Positions 7,877-15,381 of a stretch of DNA of 32,678 nt are shown here, piece after piece. Each line of letters opens with the position of its first letter. The first letter of the stretch is position 1. The notes under the pieces were generated by a model, which did no database searches, was not told where the DNA came from, and saw nothing but the letters and a program-made list of their open reading frames with translations. The translations under genes and the position numbers were made by a program. Source of the stretch: Gammaproteobacteria bacterium (lineage in GTDB: Bacteria; Pseudomonadota; Gammaproteobacteria; Pseudomonadales; Halieaceae); assembly GCA_030433415.1 (NCBI GenBank), contig JAUIMF010000036.1, positions 1 through 32,678 on the forward strand, given 5' to 3'.

Positions 7877-9244
7877 TCAGTTGCGAAGGTTGTACTTTTC
7901 CATGATGGAGTAAAGCGTGGGTCGAGTGACTCCCAGCAGTTCCGAGGCCTCGCTGATATTGTCACCGGCGAGGTACAGCGCTCGAACGATGGCTCCGCGT
8001 TCGGCCTCTTCACGCACCTGCCGCAGATTCAGGGGCAGTCGGTCCACGCCATCGGCTATCACGTCGCCCAGTTGCAGATCCTCGGCGGTGATGTGCTGGC
8101 CATCGGCCATGATGACCGCCCGCTTGATCTTGCTCTCGAGCTCGCGCACGTTGCCCGGCCAGTCGTAGGCCTCGAGGGCCTGCAGAGCGGAATCGTCGAA
8201 GTTGAGTTTGCCTGAGCCCTTATCCTGGGCAAAACGCTCCAGAAAGGACTTGGCGATCACGATCGCGTCGCCTTCGCGCTCTGCCAGCGAGGGAATTTCG
8301 AGCGTCATCTCGCTGATACGAAAATACAGGTCTTCGCGGAACTTGCCCTCGTTGCGCAGGGTCTCGAGGTTCTGGTGCGTGGCGCAGACGATGCGCACAT
8401 CGACCGGTATTTCTTTGCGACCACCAATGCGCTCGACCACGCGCTCCTGCAGAAAACGCAGCAGCTTGGCCTGGAGCTCCAGGGGCAGGTCACCAATTTC
8501 ATCGAGGAACAGGGTGCCGCCATTGGCGTGTTCGATCTTGCCGATGGTCTGTTGGTTGGCGCCGGTGAATGCGCCTTTTTCGTAGCCGAAGAGTTCGCTT
8601 TCGAGCAAGGTGTCGGGAATGGCGGCACAGTTGATCGCGACCATGCGCTTGTCAGCGCGCGGGCTCAGATCATGCAGGGCGCGGGCAAACCGCTCCTTGC
8701 CGGTGCCCGAGGCGCCCAGCAGCAGCACCGTAATGTCGGTGGGGGCGACTTTCTCTACCGTGCGGCAAAGCTCCAGCATGGGCTTGCTGACGGCGATGAT
8801 GTTGTCCAGCGGCATGTGCCGGCCCTGGGCGGATTGCAGCGTGCGGTTTTCACGCTCCAGTTCGTATACGTGTTGAGCCCGATCCACGAGCATGCAGAGC
8901 AGCTCGGGGTCCACGGGCTTCTGGTGAAAATCGTAGGCGCCGCCGGCGATGGCTTTGACGGCGTTGGCGCGGTCGTTGTCACCGGTCACCACGATCACGC
9001 GGGTCTCTGGTGCCAGGCTGAGAATCTCGCGCAGCGTGGTCAGGCCTTCGGTAACGCCGCCGGGGTCCGGAGGCAGGCCGAGATCGAGGAGTACCACGCC
9101 CGGCTGATGGCGGCGCAGGGCATTGATACCGGCCTTGCGATCGCCGGCGCAGATAACCTCATAGCCGTCAAAGGCCCAGCGCAACTGGCTCTGGAGTCCT
9201 TCGTCGTCTTCGATGACGAGGAGTGGTTTGCTGTCGGTAGTCAC
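7877..9244 (-). CDS. prsR: PrsR, sigma-54-dependent response regulator of the PEP-CTERM system
   Basis: This 455-residue NtrC-type activator has three parts. The receiver domain (1-125) has the acidic pocket EDDE and phospho-acceptor D54. The AAA+ domain (about 147-385) has Walker A GASGTGKE (177-184), the sigma-54 contact loop GAFTGA (224-229) and Walker B TLFLDEI (244-250). A Fis-type helix-turn-helix lies at the C-terminus (ISEASELLGVTRPTLYSIMEKY). The family is TIGR02915. With the sensor kinase PrsK it should activate RpoN promoters of PEP-CTERM and exopolysaccharide genes. The GTG start at 9244 has AAGGAAG five bases upstream; an ATG two bases earlier is out of frame. It heads the ligase/decarboxylase/sugar-transferase operon and is divergent from the XrtA ATPase. 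Its partner prsK is about 17 kb away. Confidence 0.94.
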   Translation of the reverse strand: MTTDSKPLLVIEDDEGLQSQLRWAFDGYEVICAGDRKAGINALRRHQPGVVLLDLGLPPDPGGVTEGLTTLREILSLAPETRVIVVTGDNDRANAVKAIAGGAYDFHQKPVDPELLCMLVDRAQHVYELERENRTLQSAQGRHMPLDNIIAVSKPMLELCRTVEKVAPTDITVLLLGASGTGKERFARALHDLSPRADKRMVAINCAAIPDTLLESELFGYEKGAFTGANQQTIGKIEHANGGTLFLDEIGDLPLELQAKLLRFLQERVVERIGGRKEIPVDVRIVCATHQNLETLRNEGKFREDLYFRISEMTLEIPSLAEREGDAIVIAKSFLERFAQDKGSGKLNFDDSALQALEAYDWPGNVRELESKIKRAVIMADGQHITAEDLQLGDVIADGVDRLPLNLRQVREEAERGAIVRALYLAGDNISEASELLGVTRPTLYSIMEKYNLRN

Positions 9245-9347
9245 ATTGCTTCCTTGTCAGCCCTATGCCGTCAGGTGCCTTGTCCCTCCTTCGGGAGGAA
9301 CCGTCACGGGATCATACATGCGCAGGCAGGCTGCTCAAGAGTGGGAT

Positions 9348-9364
9348 GGTTCAGATTGTGAACC
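9348..9364. promoter_or_regulatory. Palindromic operator-like site between prsR and the XrtA ATPase
   Basis: GGTTCA-N5-TGAACC is a perfect 6-base inverted repeat in the centre of the 261-base divergent intergenic region. Its symmetry and location fit a dimeric regulator site that could act on both promoters. Which protein binds is unknown; PrsR itself or a GntR/TetR-type regulator are candidates. A 6-base match can also arise by chance. Confidence 0.35.
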
Positions 9365-9419
9365 GGTCAGCGTAGGCGATGATTGTTTCGGCTTTTTCAT
9401 GGAATGTGACGCAGTGCGC

Positions 9420-9448
9420 TTGTTACCGGCGACGAAGGCGCGGATCAT
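9420..9448 (+). promoter_or_regulatory. Possible sigma-70-type promoter for the XrtA ATPase operon
   Basis: TTGTTA (9420-9425), a 17-base spacer and GATCAT (9443-9448) each match four of six consensus positions and lie about 55 bases before the ATPase start. This is the best candidate I could find in the divergent region by eye. It is weak, and no sigma-54 -24/-12 pair was seen to compete with it. Confidence 0.25.
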
Positions 9449-9493
9449 AGGGCATCAACGTATTCCCCGGGCGCCGGCAGGTGCTCCCACTTC

Positions 9494-9505
9494 GAGGCAA
9501 GCCTC
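9494..9505 (+). promoter_or_regulatory. Inverted repeat covering the ribosome binding site of the ATPase gene
   Basis: GAGGC-AA-GCCTC ends exactly at the base before the ATG at 9506. GAGG is the only Shine-Dalgarno-like stretch, and it can pair with CCTC across a four-base loop. In the mRNA this small hairpin would hide the ribosome binding site, so it could lower or regulate translation of the XrtA ATPase. Confidence 0.4.
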
Positions 9506-10534
9506 ATGTACGACAGTTACTACGGTTTCTCTGAGGAACCGTTTCGTCTCAGTCCCGACCACCATTTTGCCTACCAGCACCGTGGTTATAAGAAGGCGCG
9601 CGCTTATATGGCCTATGCCTTCATGCGCGCCGAAGGGTTTGTCATGGTCACGGGGCGTCCCGGAACGGGCAAAACCACGCTCGTTGGTGCGCTCGTCGAA
9701 GATCTGGCCAAGGAGCGGGTTCACACCGCGAATCTGGTCTGCTCCCAGCTGCAGGCAGACGATCTGCTCAGCATGGTGGCGTATGAGTTTGGCTGTGATA
9801 CTGATATTCGCGACAAGGGACAATTGCTGCAGTTCCTGACCCGACAGCTGCAGAAGTGGCACCGCGAAGGGCGTCGTGCACTGCTGATCGTCGACGAAGC
9901 GCAGGACCTCTCAGTCTCTGCCATGGAGGAGTTGCGTCTGCTGACCAATATTCAGGTCGGTGGCCGTCCGCTGTTACAGATATTCCTGCTGGGCCAGCCC
10001 GAGTTGCGGGAACTGATCCTCAGCCCCCAGCTGGAACAGGTTCACCAGCGCATCGTGGCGGCGTCGCATCTGCAGCCGCTGGAGCCGGACGAAACCGAAA
10101 CCTACGTTCGCCATCGCCTGCAGACGGCGGGTTGGCGCAACGATCCGGAGATATCCAAACCGGTCTACAGCCTGATTCACAAATTCAGCGATGGCGTGCC
10201 TCGGCGCATCAACCTGATCTGCAGCCGCTTGATGCTACACGGAAGCGTGGAGCAGAAGCACCGCATCGGTGTAGAGGATATGCGCAGCGTGGTTGAAGAG
10301 TTGCAGGGCGAGAGCCTGGCGGCTGGTGCCAACCTGTCTGATCACGATTTTCGGATTGAGGATGACTGGGGTGATAGTCCCGACGATAACGCCGATAACG
10401 CCGATAACGCCGAGGACGGCGATGAGGGCGCCAGTGGTGTCACCCTGACCGCGGTCGGTTCCGACACGACGGATACTGACCCCGGCAAGAGCGATTCCTG
10501 GCGTCGCCGCATGCGGAGACTGAACAGGACCTGA
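9506..10534 (+). CDS. XrtA/PEP-CTERM system-associated ATPase (ExeA/GspA-like)
   Basis: This 342-residue AAA ATPase of the AAA_22/ExeA type has the N-terminal signature YYGFSEEPFRLSPDHHF and matches TIGR03015, a marker family of exosortase A loci. Walker A is GRPGTGKT (50-57), Walker B is ALLIVDEAQDL with D130-E131, and a sensor/arginine region follows in HQRIVAASHLQPLEP. The second domain ends near residue 265. After it comes an acidic, probably disordered tail (DDNADNADNAEDGDEG) and a basic end (WRRRMRRLNRT). In related loci this ATPase sits close to the chain-length and kinase genes and is thought to assist polysaccharide export or assembly; its exact job is not established. It is the first plus-strand gene of the operon, three bases ahead of the protease start. 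Confidence 0.9.
   Translation: MYDSYYGFSEEPFRLSPDHHFAYQHRGYKKARAYMAYAFMRAEGFVMVTGRPGTGKTTLVGALVEDLAKERVHTANLVCSQLQADDLLSMVAYEFGCDTDIRDKGQLLQFLTRQLQKWHREGRRALLIVDEAQDLSVSAMEELRLLTNIQVGGRPLLQIFLLGQPELRELILSPQLEQVHQRIVAASHLQPLEPDETETYVRHRLQTAGWRNDPEISKPVYSLIHKFSDGVPRRINLICSRLMLHGSVEQKHRIGVEDMRSVVEELQGESLAAGANLSDHDFRIEDDWGDSPDDNADNADNAEDGDEGASGVTLTAVGSDTTDTDPGKSDSWRRRMRRLNRT
10385..10411 (+). repeat. Three tandem 9-base repeats inside the ATPase tail
   Basis: GATAACGCC occurs three times in perfect tandem (10385-10393, 10394-10402, 10403-10411) and encodes DNA-DNA-DNA in the acidic C-terminal linker. Because each unit is nine bases, copy-number change by slippage would lengthen or shorten the linker by three residues without shifting the frame. 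Confidence 0.85.
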
Positions 10535-10537
10535 TCG

Positions 10538-11398
10538 GTGGGTGCATTGGCGCACCAATCCCTCGCATGCCAGCGCCGGTGGCGACCGTGGCCGGTACGC
10601 TTCCTGCTGTTTTTGGCGCCCGCTGTTTTGGCGTCTGTCACCTCACTCTCACACGGCGCATCCGCCAGTGAGGCGTTTCCCGACCTTGTCGACCGCGTCC
10701 GACCGGCCATCGTCGCCGTGGGCGCGGCCTATCCTCGACGACAGCCCATAGGCGATCGCGCGCCCTACCGCATACGCGGTACAGGCTTTGCCGTGCGCGA
10801 TGGTCTGCACATTGTCACCAATGATCACGTGCTGCCCGATAAGCTCGACACCGATCGACGCGAAACCATTGCCGTATTCGTTGGCCGTGGGCGCGAGGCC
10901 CAGGTCCGCCCCGCGAGACTGCTGGCCCGCGATGAAGATCATGATCTGGCGTTACTGCAGATAGACGGTGAGCCGCTGGCAATACTGCCCCTGGCAGATG
11001 ACAAGGCGGTGCGTGAAGGTGAAGCGATAGCGATCACCGGGTTTCCCATTGGCGCAGTGCTGGGCTTCTTTCCCGCCACGCACCGGGGCTTTGTCGCCGC
11101 CCTGACCCCCATGGCGCGGGCGGCGGATCGGGGTCGTCAGCTGTCGGCGGTACAGCGTGCCCGTCTGCGCGATCCCTTTGATGTGTATCAGCTCGATATC
11201 GTGGCCTATCCGGGCAACAGCGGCAGTCCGGTGTACCGGGTGGTTGATGGTGCTTTGATCGGCGTGGTGAACAGTGTGTTCGTCAAGGAGTCTCGGGAGT
11301 CGGCGCTCACCAGTCCCTCGGGCATCACCTATGCGATTCCCCTGCGCCACGTGCAGGCCTTGCTGACGCAGGCGACCGGGGCGGAGGCAGATTCCTGA
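10538..11398 (+). CDS. Exported trypsin-like serine protease (S1 family) of the XrtA locus
   Basis: The 286-residue product has an N-terminal export segment (about residues 18-43, ending ASASEA) and a chymotrypsin-fold domain with a complete catalytic triad: H97 in IVTNDHV, D136 in DHDLALL, and S228 in YPGNSGSP. There is no PDZ domain, unlike DegP/DegS. The region between Asp and Ser carries an unusual insertion (PMARAADRGRQLSAVQRARLRDP). It is likely periplasmic and may process or quality-control envelope proteins of the exosortase pathway; similar proteases occur in XrtA loci, but their substrates are not known to me. The GTG start has AGGA eight bases upstream, inside the end of the ATPase gene. 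Its stop overlaps the phosphatase start (TGATG), so translation is coupled on both sides. Confidence 0.82.
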   Translation: MGALAHQSLACQRRWRPWPVRFLLFLAPAVLASVTSLSHGASASEAFPDLVDRVRPAIVAVGAAYPRRQPIGDRAPYRIRGTGFAVRDGLHIVTNDHVLPDKLDTDRRETIAVFVGRGREAQVRPARLLARDEDHDLALLQIDGEPLAILPLADDKAVREGEAIAITGFPIGAVLGFFPATHRGFVAALTPMARAADRGRQLSAVQRARLRDPFDVYQLDIVAYPGNSGSPVYRVVDGALIGVVNSVFVKESRESALTSPSGITYAIPLRHVQALLTQATGAEADS

Positions 11399-11901
11399 TG
11401 TGGTCGCGGTTCTTTCGTCGGCGGCGCCTGGTATTGGTGATCTGTACCGCAAACGTGTGTCGGTCACCGGTGGGCGCAGCGATGCTGCGGTCGCGGCTGA
11501 AAAAACTCGGTTGCAAAGACTACGATGTTCGCTCGGCGGGCACGCGTGTGGGCATGTCAGGCCAGGGACCCGACCCGCGCATGAAAGCGCTGGCGTCACG
11601 GGCTGGACTCTCGCTGCGGGGAGAGCGCGCCGAGCAGTTGACCGCCGGTCTGATATCGCGCGCTGAGCTGATTGTGGTCATGGAGCAGCGCCACCTGGAT
11701 GAAGTGCGCGACATTGCCGCCGAAACCTCGCTGCCGGCGTTACGTCGACTCGGCGACTGGTACGGGGGGGATACCGGCGCTGATGGTGATATTGCCGATC
11801 CCTATTTCGCCAATCGTGCAGCGCTCGAAACCGCCTTTGAACAACTGGATCAGGCCACGGGATCGTTGGCGCGGGAGCTCGCTACGCGGCGGAAGGCATA
11901 G
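11398..11901 (+). CDS. Low-molecular-weight protein-tyrosine phosphatase
   Basis: This 167-residue LMW-PTP has the P-loop C16-TANVC-R22-S-P near its start and the general-acid Asp in ADPYF (about residues 131-135). A short basic N-terminus (MWSRFFRRRR) precedes the first strand. In capsule and exopolysaccharide systems such as Wzb/Wzc, this enzyme removes phosphate from the tyrosine-rich tail of the autokinase and so sets chain length and export. The matching kinase gene begins at the right end of this window, about 21 kb away, which supports that role. P-loop and size exclude a simple arsenate reductase call only in part; the genomic context favours the phosphatase. It overlaps the protease stop by one base. 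Confidence 0.87.
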   Translation: MWSRFFRRRRLVLVICTANVCRSPVGAAMLRSRLKKLGCKDYDVRSAGTRVGMSGQGPDPRMKALASRAGLSLRGERAEQLTAGLISRAELIVVMEQRHLDEVRDIAAETSLPALRRLGDWYGGDTGADGDIADPYFANRAALETAFEQLDQATGSLARELATRRKA

Positions 11902-11970
11902 GGCCGTCGGCGCTAAAAATTATCGGGCTGCGTGCTACCATGGCCGTCTGGATTATGCTCAGGGACGGCT

Positions 11971-12705
11971 ATGAGCTCAGCTCACGCACATGCGCTGAAG
12001 GGGGTGGACCGCTACTTTTACCTGCGGTGCCACGGATTGGGGGCCTCAAAAGACGAACTCGAGAACCTGTTTCGTCTTAGGTACGCCATTTACTGCGAAG
12101 AGTGTAATTTTCTTCCCGCAGCCGATTACCCCGATGAACTGGAGATCGACGAGTTCGATGAACGCTCGGTGCAGTTCTCTGCGGTAAACGAGGGCGAGGA
12201 AGTGGTTGGCACGTCGCGACTGGTACTTGCGGGCAGCGACGAAGCCGACTTTCCCCTGATGACCCATTGTCCGCCGGAAGCCGGCTTCGACATTCCGCCT
12301 GCCGCGCAATCCGCTGAAGTCAGTCGCCTGGCGGTCAATCGCAAGTACCGGCGGCGGAAAGGCGATACGCTCTTTGGTGTCAACGAAGACGAGATAAAGA
12401 AAGAACCGGGTGAACGGGACGAAGAAAGCGGGGAGCGCCGATCGAACGCACCGCTCCTCGTACTGGGTCTGTATCGCGAGATGTACTGTTACAGCCGTGC
12501 CAATGGCATTCGGTACTGGTATGCGGCCATGGAGGACTCGCTGGCCCGTGTACTGAAGTTTTTCGGTTTCAAGTTTGTTCCCATCGGTCCCCAGCACGAC
12601 TACTACGGCCCGGTGCGCCCCTATCTGGGCGACCTGGATGTTCTCGAAGCGGACCTGAAGGCCAGCAATCCCGACCTTCTGGCCTGGTTCCAGGCGCCGC
12701 TCTGA
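11971..12705 (+). CDS. PEP-CTERM/exosortase-associated acyltransferase, FeeM-like N-acyl amino acid synthase
   Basis: This 244-residue GNAT-like protein matches the TIGR03694 XrtA acyltransferase group, which shares its fold with autoinducer synthases and FeeM. Visible landmarks are FRLRYAIYCEE (34-44), an acidic DELEIDEFDERS segment, the EVSRLAVNRKYRR core (116-128) and YWYAAMEDSLARVLKFFGFKF (182-202). It is expected to join a long-chain acyl group, usually from acyl-carrier protein, to an amino-acid amine; proteins of this kind have been reported as long-chain N-acyl amino acid synthases linked to exosortase loci. The insertion at 139-158 is strongly charged. The ATG with AGGGA upstream is preferred over a GTG 13 codons earlier. 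It is followed after 34 bases by the PaaK-like gene and then the permeases. Confidence 0.85.
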   Translation: MSSAHAHALKGVDRYFYLRCHGLGASKDELENLFRLRYAIYCEECNFLPAADYPDELEIDEFDERSVQFSAVNEGEEVVGTSRLVLAGSDEADFPLMTHCPPEAGFDIPPAAQSAEVSRLAVNRKYRRRKGDTLFGVNEDEIKKEPGERDEESGERRSNAPLLVLGLYREMYCYSRANGIRYWYAAMEDSLARVLKFFGFKFVPIGPQHDYYGPVRPYLGDLDVLEADLKASNPDLLAWFQAPL

Positions 12706-12739
12706 GCCGTAGCACGCCGGCGGTTCCAGCGAGGCATTG

Positions 12740-14149
12740 ATGCTCGACAGCCTGAAGCGACGGTTCCTGTTGTCCATGCTCCGGCGCCAGACGCCCGAGG
12801 CATTGCGCTCGCGGGCGCAGGGCAGCCTCGCCAGCGTGCTGGCCAGTGCCGCGCGACGCTCCGGTGCTTACGCAACGCTTCTCGCTGAGGCCGGAGTGAC
12901 CGTCGCTGATCTGGCGGGACCCGAGGGAATACAGCGTGCGCCTATCCTGCAAAAAGAAAACACCTTCCAGCGTTTTTCGATCCAGGAATTGCTGGGCAAC
13001 GATGTGCGCCGCGAAAACCTGGCGAGTGTGCTCACCAGTTCGGGCTACGGGGCGATCTCCTTCGGCTTCGGGATCAGTGATCGCAGTGAGGCGGCCATGA
13101 CGCCCGGCGCCATCGATCTCGGTTTGCAGCACGCTTTTGGCGTGGACGACCGGCGTACGCTGCTGATCAACACGCTGCCCATGGGTGTGGTGTTCGAGTC
13201 CCACGCTGCCTGCGTGTCCAACGTCAGCGTGCGCGAAGACATGGCCTTTGCGATCCTGCGTCAGGCCGGCCCTCTGTTTGAACAGATCATCCTCGTAGTG
13301 GATCCGCTCTTCGCCAAGCGCTTTCTGGATTATGCCGATGAGCGGGGCTATGACCTCTCGTCGCAGCGCATCAATATGGTGATCGGCGAAGAGACGTTCC
13401 AGGAGCCGTTTCGCGACTACCTCTCGCAGCGCCTTGGCATCGACCACCGCCAGGCCGGTGCACCGCTGCTGGGCAGCAGCATGGGCGTCGGCGAGCTGGG
13501 TCTGAACCTGTTCTTTGAAACACCCGAGACCATCGCGTATCGCCGCGCTTGTCATAAGCGCGATCCGTGGCATCGGCAACCCGTGGCGTTCTGCTATAAC
13601 CCGCTGCGCAGCTGGGTCGAAGTCCACACCCCGGATGAAGCGGGCGTGGGCGATCTGTTGATCACCATGATGGACAAGCGCTGCACGATCCCCCTGCCGC
13701 GCTACCAGACCGGTGACCGGGCGAGATTTTTGCAGCCGCAGGACCTCGAGGGCCTGCCCCCGGAGGTGCGTGAGGGCATGGAGGGCCTGCCATTCCCCGT
13801 GATCCTGATGTATGGACGGGACCGCGATCAGCTGGCGCCCAAGTGGCACGTCGACGATTTCAAGGCCCTGCAGTATCGCGATGCAGAGTTGGCGAGACAG
13901 CTTTCTGGCGCGTTTCGCGCCGGTGAACGCGCGGGGGCGCCCGCGTGGCACCTGCAGGCGGCGCGCGATGCCACGCTGAGCACCGCAGCGATCGAGCGGG
14001 GACTCGGTGGACTCGTCGAGGAACGCTGCGCGGCGGTGGATGCACCGCCCCTGGCGGAGTTGCGAGTCTACGAATACGGCGAGTTTCCCTACGGCATGGG
14101 TCTCGATTACGAGCGCAAGTTCCGCTACGGGGGAACGCTCGCCGGGTAG
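12740..14149 (+). CDS. PaaK/CapK-like adenylation-domain protein with degenerate P-loop
   Basis: This 469-residue protein resembles phenylacetate-CoA ligase (PaaK) and CapK-type adenylation proteins. The clearest motif is GDLLITMMDKRCTIPLPRYQTGDRARF (305-330), in which D326 would bind the AMP ribose. GSSMGVGELG (245-254) takes the place of the A5 motif. The AMP-binding P-loop, normally SSGTTG-x-P-x, is changed to TSSGYGAISFG (99-109): the second Thr-Gly and the lysine position are missing. It may therefore be a ligase with altered chemistry, or an acyl- or carrier-binding relative without full activity. The ATG follows GAGG by five bases; a TTG just before it is disfavoured. It sits directly between the acyltransferase and the permease genes (14-base gap), which suggests work on the same acylated product. 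Confidence 0.72.
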   Translation: MLDSLKRRFLLSMLRRQTPEALRSRAQGSLASVLASAARRSGAYATLLAEAGVTVADLAGPEGIQRAPILQKENTFQRFSIQELLGNDVRRENLASVLTSSGYGAISFGFGISDRSEAAMTPGAIDLGLQHAFGVDDRRTLLINTLPMGVVFESHAACVSNVSVREDMAFAILRQAGPLFEQIILVVDPLFAKRFLDYADERGYDLSSQRINMVIGEETFQEPFRDYLSQRLGIDHRQAGAPLLGSSMGVGELGLNLFFETPETIAYRRACHKRDPWHRQPVAFCYNPLRSWVEVHTPDEAGVGDLLITMMDKRCTIPLPRYQTGDRARFLQPQDLEGLPPEVREGMEGLPFPVILMYGRDRDQLAPKWHVDDFKALQYRDAELARQLSGAFRAGERAGAPAWHLQAARDATLSTAAIERGLGGLVEERCAAVDAPPLAELRVYEYGEFPYGMGLDYERKFRYGGTLAG

Positions 14150-14163
14150 CGGCGGGTGGGCGT

Positions 14164-15381
14164 ATGCGTGGATTGACGGTCTTTCTTGCCCTGCGCAACC
14201 TGCGCCGTCAGTTGCGGCGCAGTCTGTCGGCGTTGCTCACCATTGCCATAGGCGTGACCGCCCTGCTGCTGGCCGAAGGCTATTCCGCCGGTATGTTCAG
14301 CGCCTTTCGCGAGTCGACGATCCGCGCCCAGTACGGTCACCTGCAACTCACGGCACCGGGCTTCCATGAACGGGGTCGCAGTAACCTGCATGCCCATCTC
14401 ATGCCCGCGCCGTCGGCTTCGCTACAGGCCGTTTTGCCGGACGATGCGGTGGTGGCACCGCGCTACCTCTTTGTCGGCCTTGCCAGCGCCGGCGATACCA
14501 CACTGCCCTTCAGCGGTCTGGGACTGGACCCGGCGGTGGACGCCCAGGGCGGTAGTGCCCTGCGTCTGGTGAGCGGTGAGCGCCTGGCCGCCAATGCCGC
14601 GGAGGGGGTGCTGGTGGGGCAGGGGCTGGCTAAACGGCTCGGGGTACAGGCCGGTGACGCCATCGTGCTGCTGGTCACCACGGCGGATGAACAGCTCAAC
14701 GCGCGCGAAACCACCGTGACCGGGATTGCGGCGTCCAGTTCGGCGGCCATCGACGACGCCCTGCTCGTTACACCCGCAGGCGTTGCGCGGGAGCTCATGC
14801 GCAGCGAGGGCAGCCACCAGTACCTGATCTACCTGAGCGATGGCGACGAGCTCGAAGCGGTGCAGGCGCGTCTTGCCGCCGTTGCCCAGACCGAGGGCTT
14901 TGAATTGCGGGACTGGTGGTCCCTGGCGGATTTCTACCGCCGCGCGGAGCAGTTGTTCCGCCAGCAATTGACGGTGGTGGTTGCCATCGTGACTGCGATC
15001 CTGCTGCTCAGTATCAGCAATACCATGATGATGACGGTGCTGGAGCGCACTCGAGAGATCGGCACCGTGATGGCCCTGGGGGCGCGGCCTTCGCGGGTCC
15101 TGCGCGGCTTCGTGCTCGAAGGAGCAATGCTGGGTCTGCTGGGCGTGCTGCTGGGCATAACGCTCGCCTGGGTTCTGTCTCTGGGTCTGGATGCCCTGGC
15201 GCTGCAGATGCCCCCGCCGCCGGGCTTTTCTGTCGGCTATACGGCCAGCATCGAACTGGGGCCACCCCTGCTGTTGCGCGTCGCGCTGTTGAGTTGGGGG
15301 GCCACGGTGCTGGCCTGCCTGTGGCCGGCCTGGCGCGCCTCGCGCCTTGAGATCGTCGATGCCCTGCGGGTGGTGCGCTGA
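14164..15381 (+). CDS. FtsX/MacB-type ABC transporter permease 1
   Basis: This 405-residue permease has the LolC/LolE/MacB layout. The first membrane helix (about 22-40) follows a basic start (ALRNLRRQLRRS), a large periplasmic domain (about 45-265) comes next, and three C-terminal helices form the FtsX domain (270-400). ERTREIGTVMALGARPSRVLR is the coupling-helix motif that contacts the ATPase. A periplasmic MPPPPG segment (349-354) precedes the last helix and recurs in permease 2. Proteins of this fold extract lipoproteins or amphiphiles from the inner membrane rather than pump them through a channel. ATG 14164 is the first start outside the PaaK-like gene; its ribosome site (GGCGGGTGGG) is only fair. 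The stop overlaps the next start (ATGA), so the two permeases are translationally coupled and likely form a heterodimer. Confidence 0.88.
   Translation: MRGLTVFLALRNLRRQLRRSLSALLTIAIGVTALLLAEGYSAGMFSAFRESTIRAQYGHLQLTAPGFHERGRSNLHAHLMPAPSASLQAVLPDDAVVAPRYLFVGLASAGDTTLPFSGLGLDPAVDAQGGSALRLVSGERLAANAAEGVLVGQGLAKRLGVQAGDAIVLLVTTADEQLNARETTVTGIAASSSAAIDDALLVTPAGVARELMRSEGSHQYLIYLSDGDELEAVQARLAAVAQTEGFELRDWWSLADFYRRAEQLFRQQLTVVVAIVTAILLLSISNTMMMTVLERTREIGTVMALGARPSRVLRGFVLEGAMLGLLGVLLGITLAWVLSLGLDALALQMPPPPGFSVGYTASIELGPPLLLRVALLSWGATVLACLWPAWRASRLEIVDALRVVR

Noticed and set aside
9285-9298. CCTCC-TTCG-GGAGG hairpin in the prsR leader
   Set aside because: It has a stable UUCG-type loop, but only five base pairs and no T tract, and the AGGAGG it contains on the minus strand is not followed by a start codon at usable distance.
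8375-9361. Plus-strand frame of 328 codons antisense to prsR
   Set aside because: PrsR carries all receiver, AAA+ and helix-turn-helix motifs in the other strand.
9245-9505. Sigma-54 (-24/-12) promoter for PrsR-controlled genes
   Set aside because: I looked for TGGCAC-N5-TTGC in this and the other intergenic regions on both strands and found no GG-N10-GC pair with a convincing consensus. Matches to TGGCAC occur only inside genes without the -12 part.
12569-13951. Minus-strand open frame of 460 codons
   Set aside because: Antisense to the acyltransferase end and the PaaK-like gene; no motif and no ribosome site. High GC content keeps antisense frames open.
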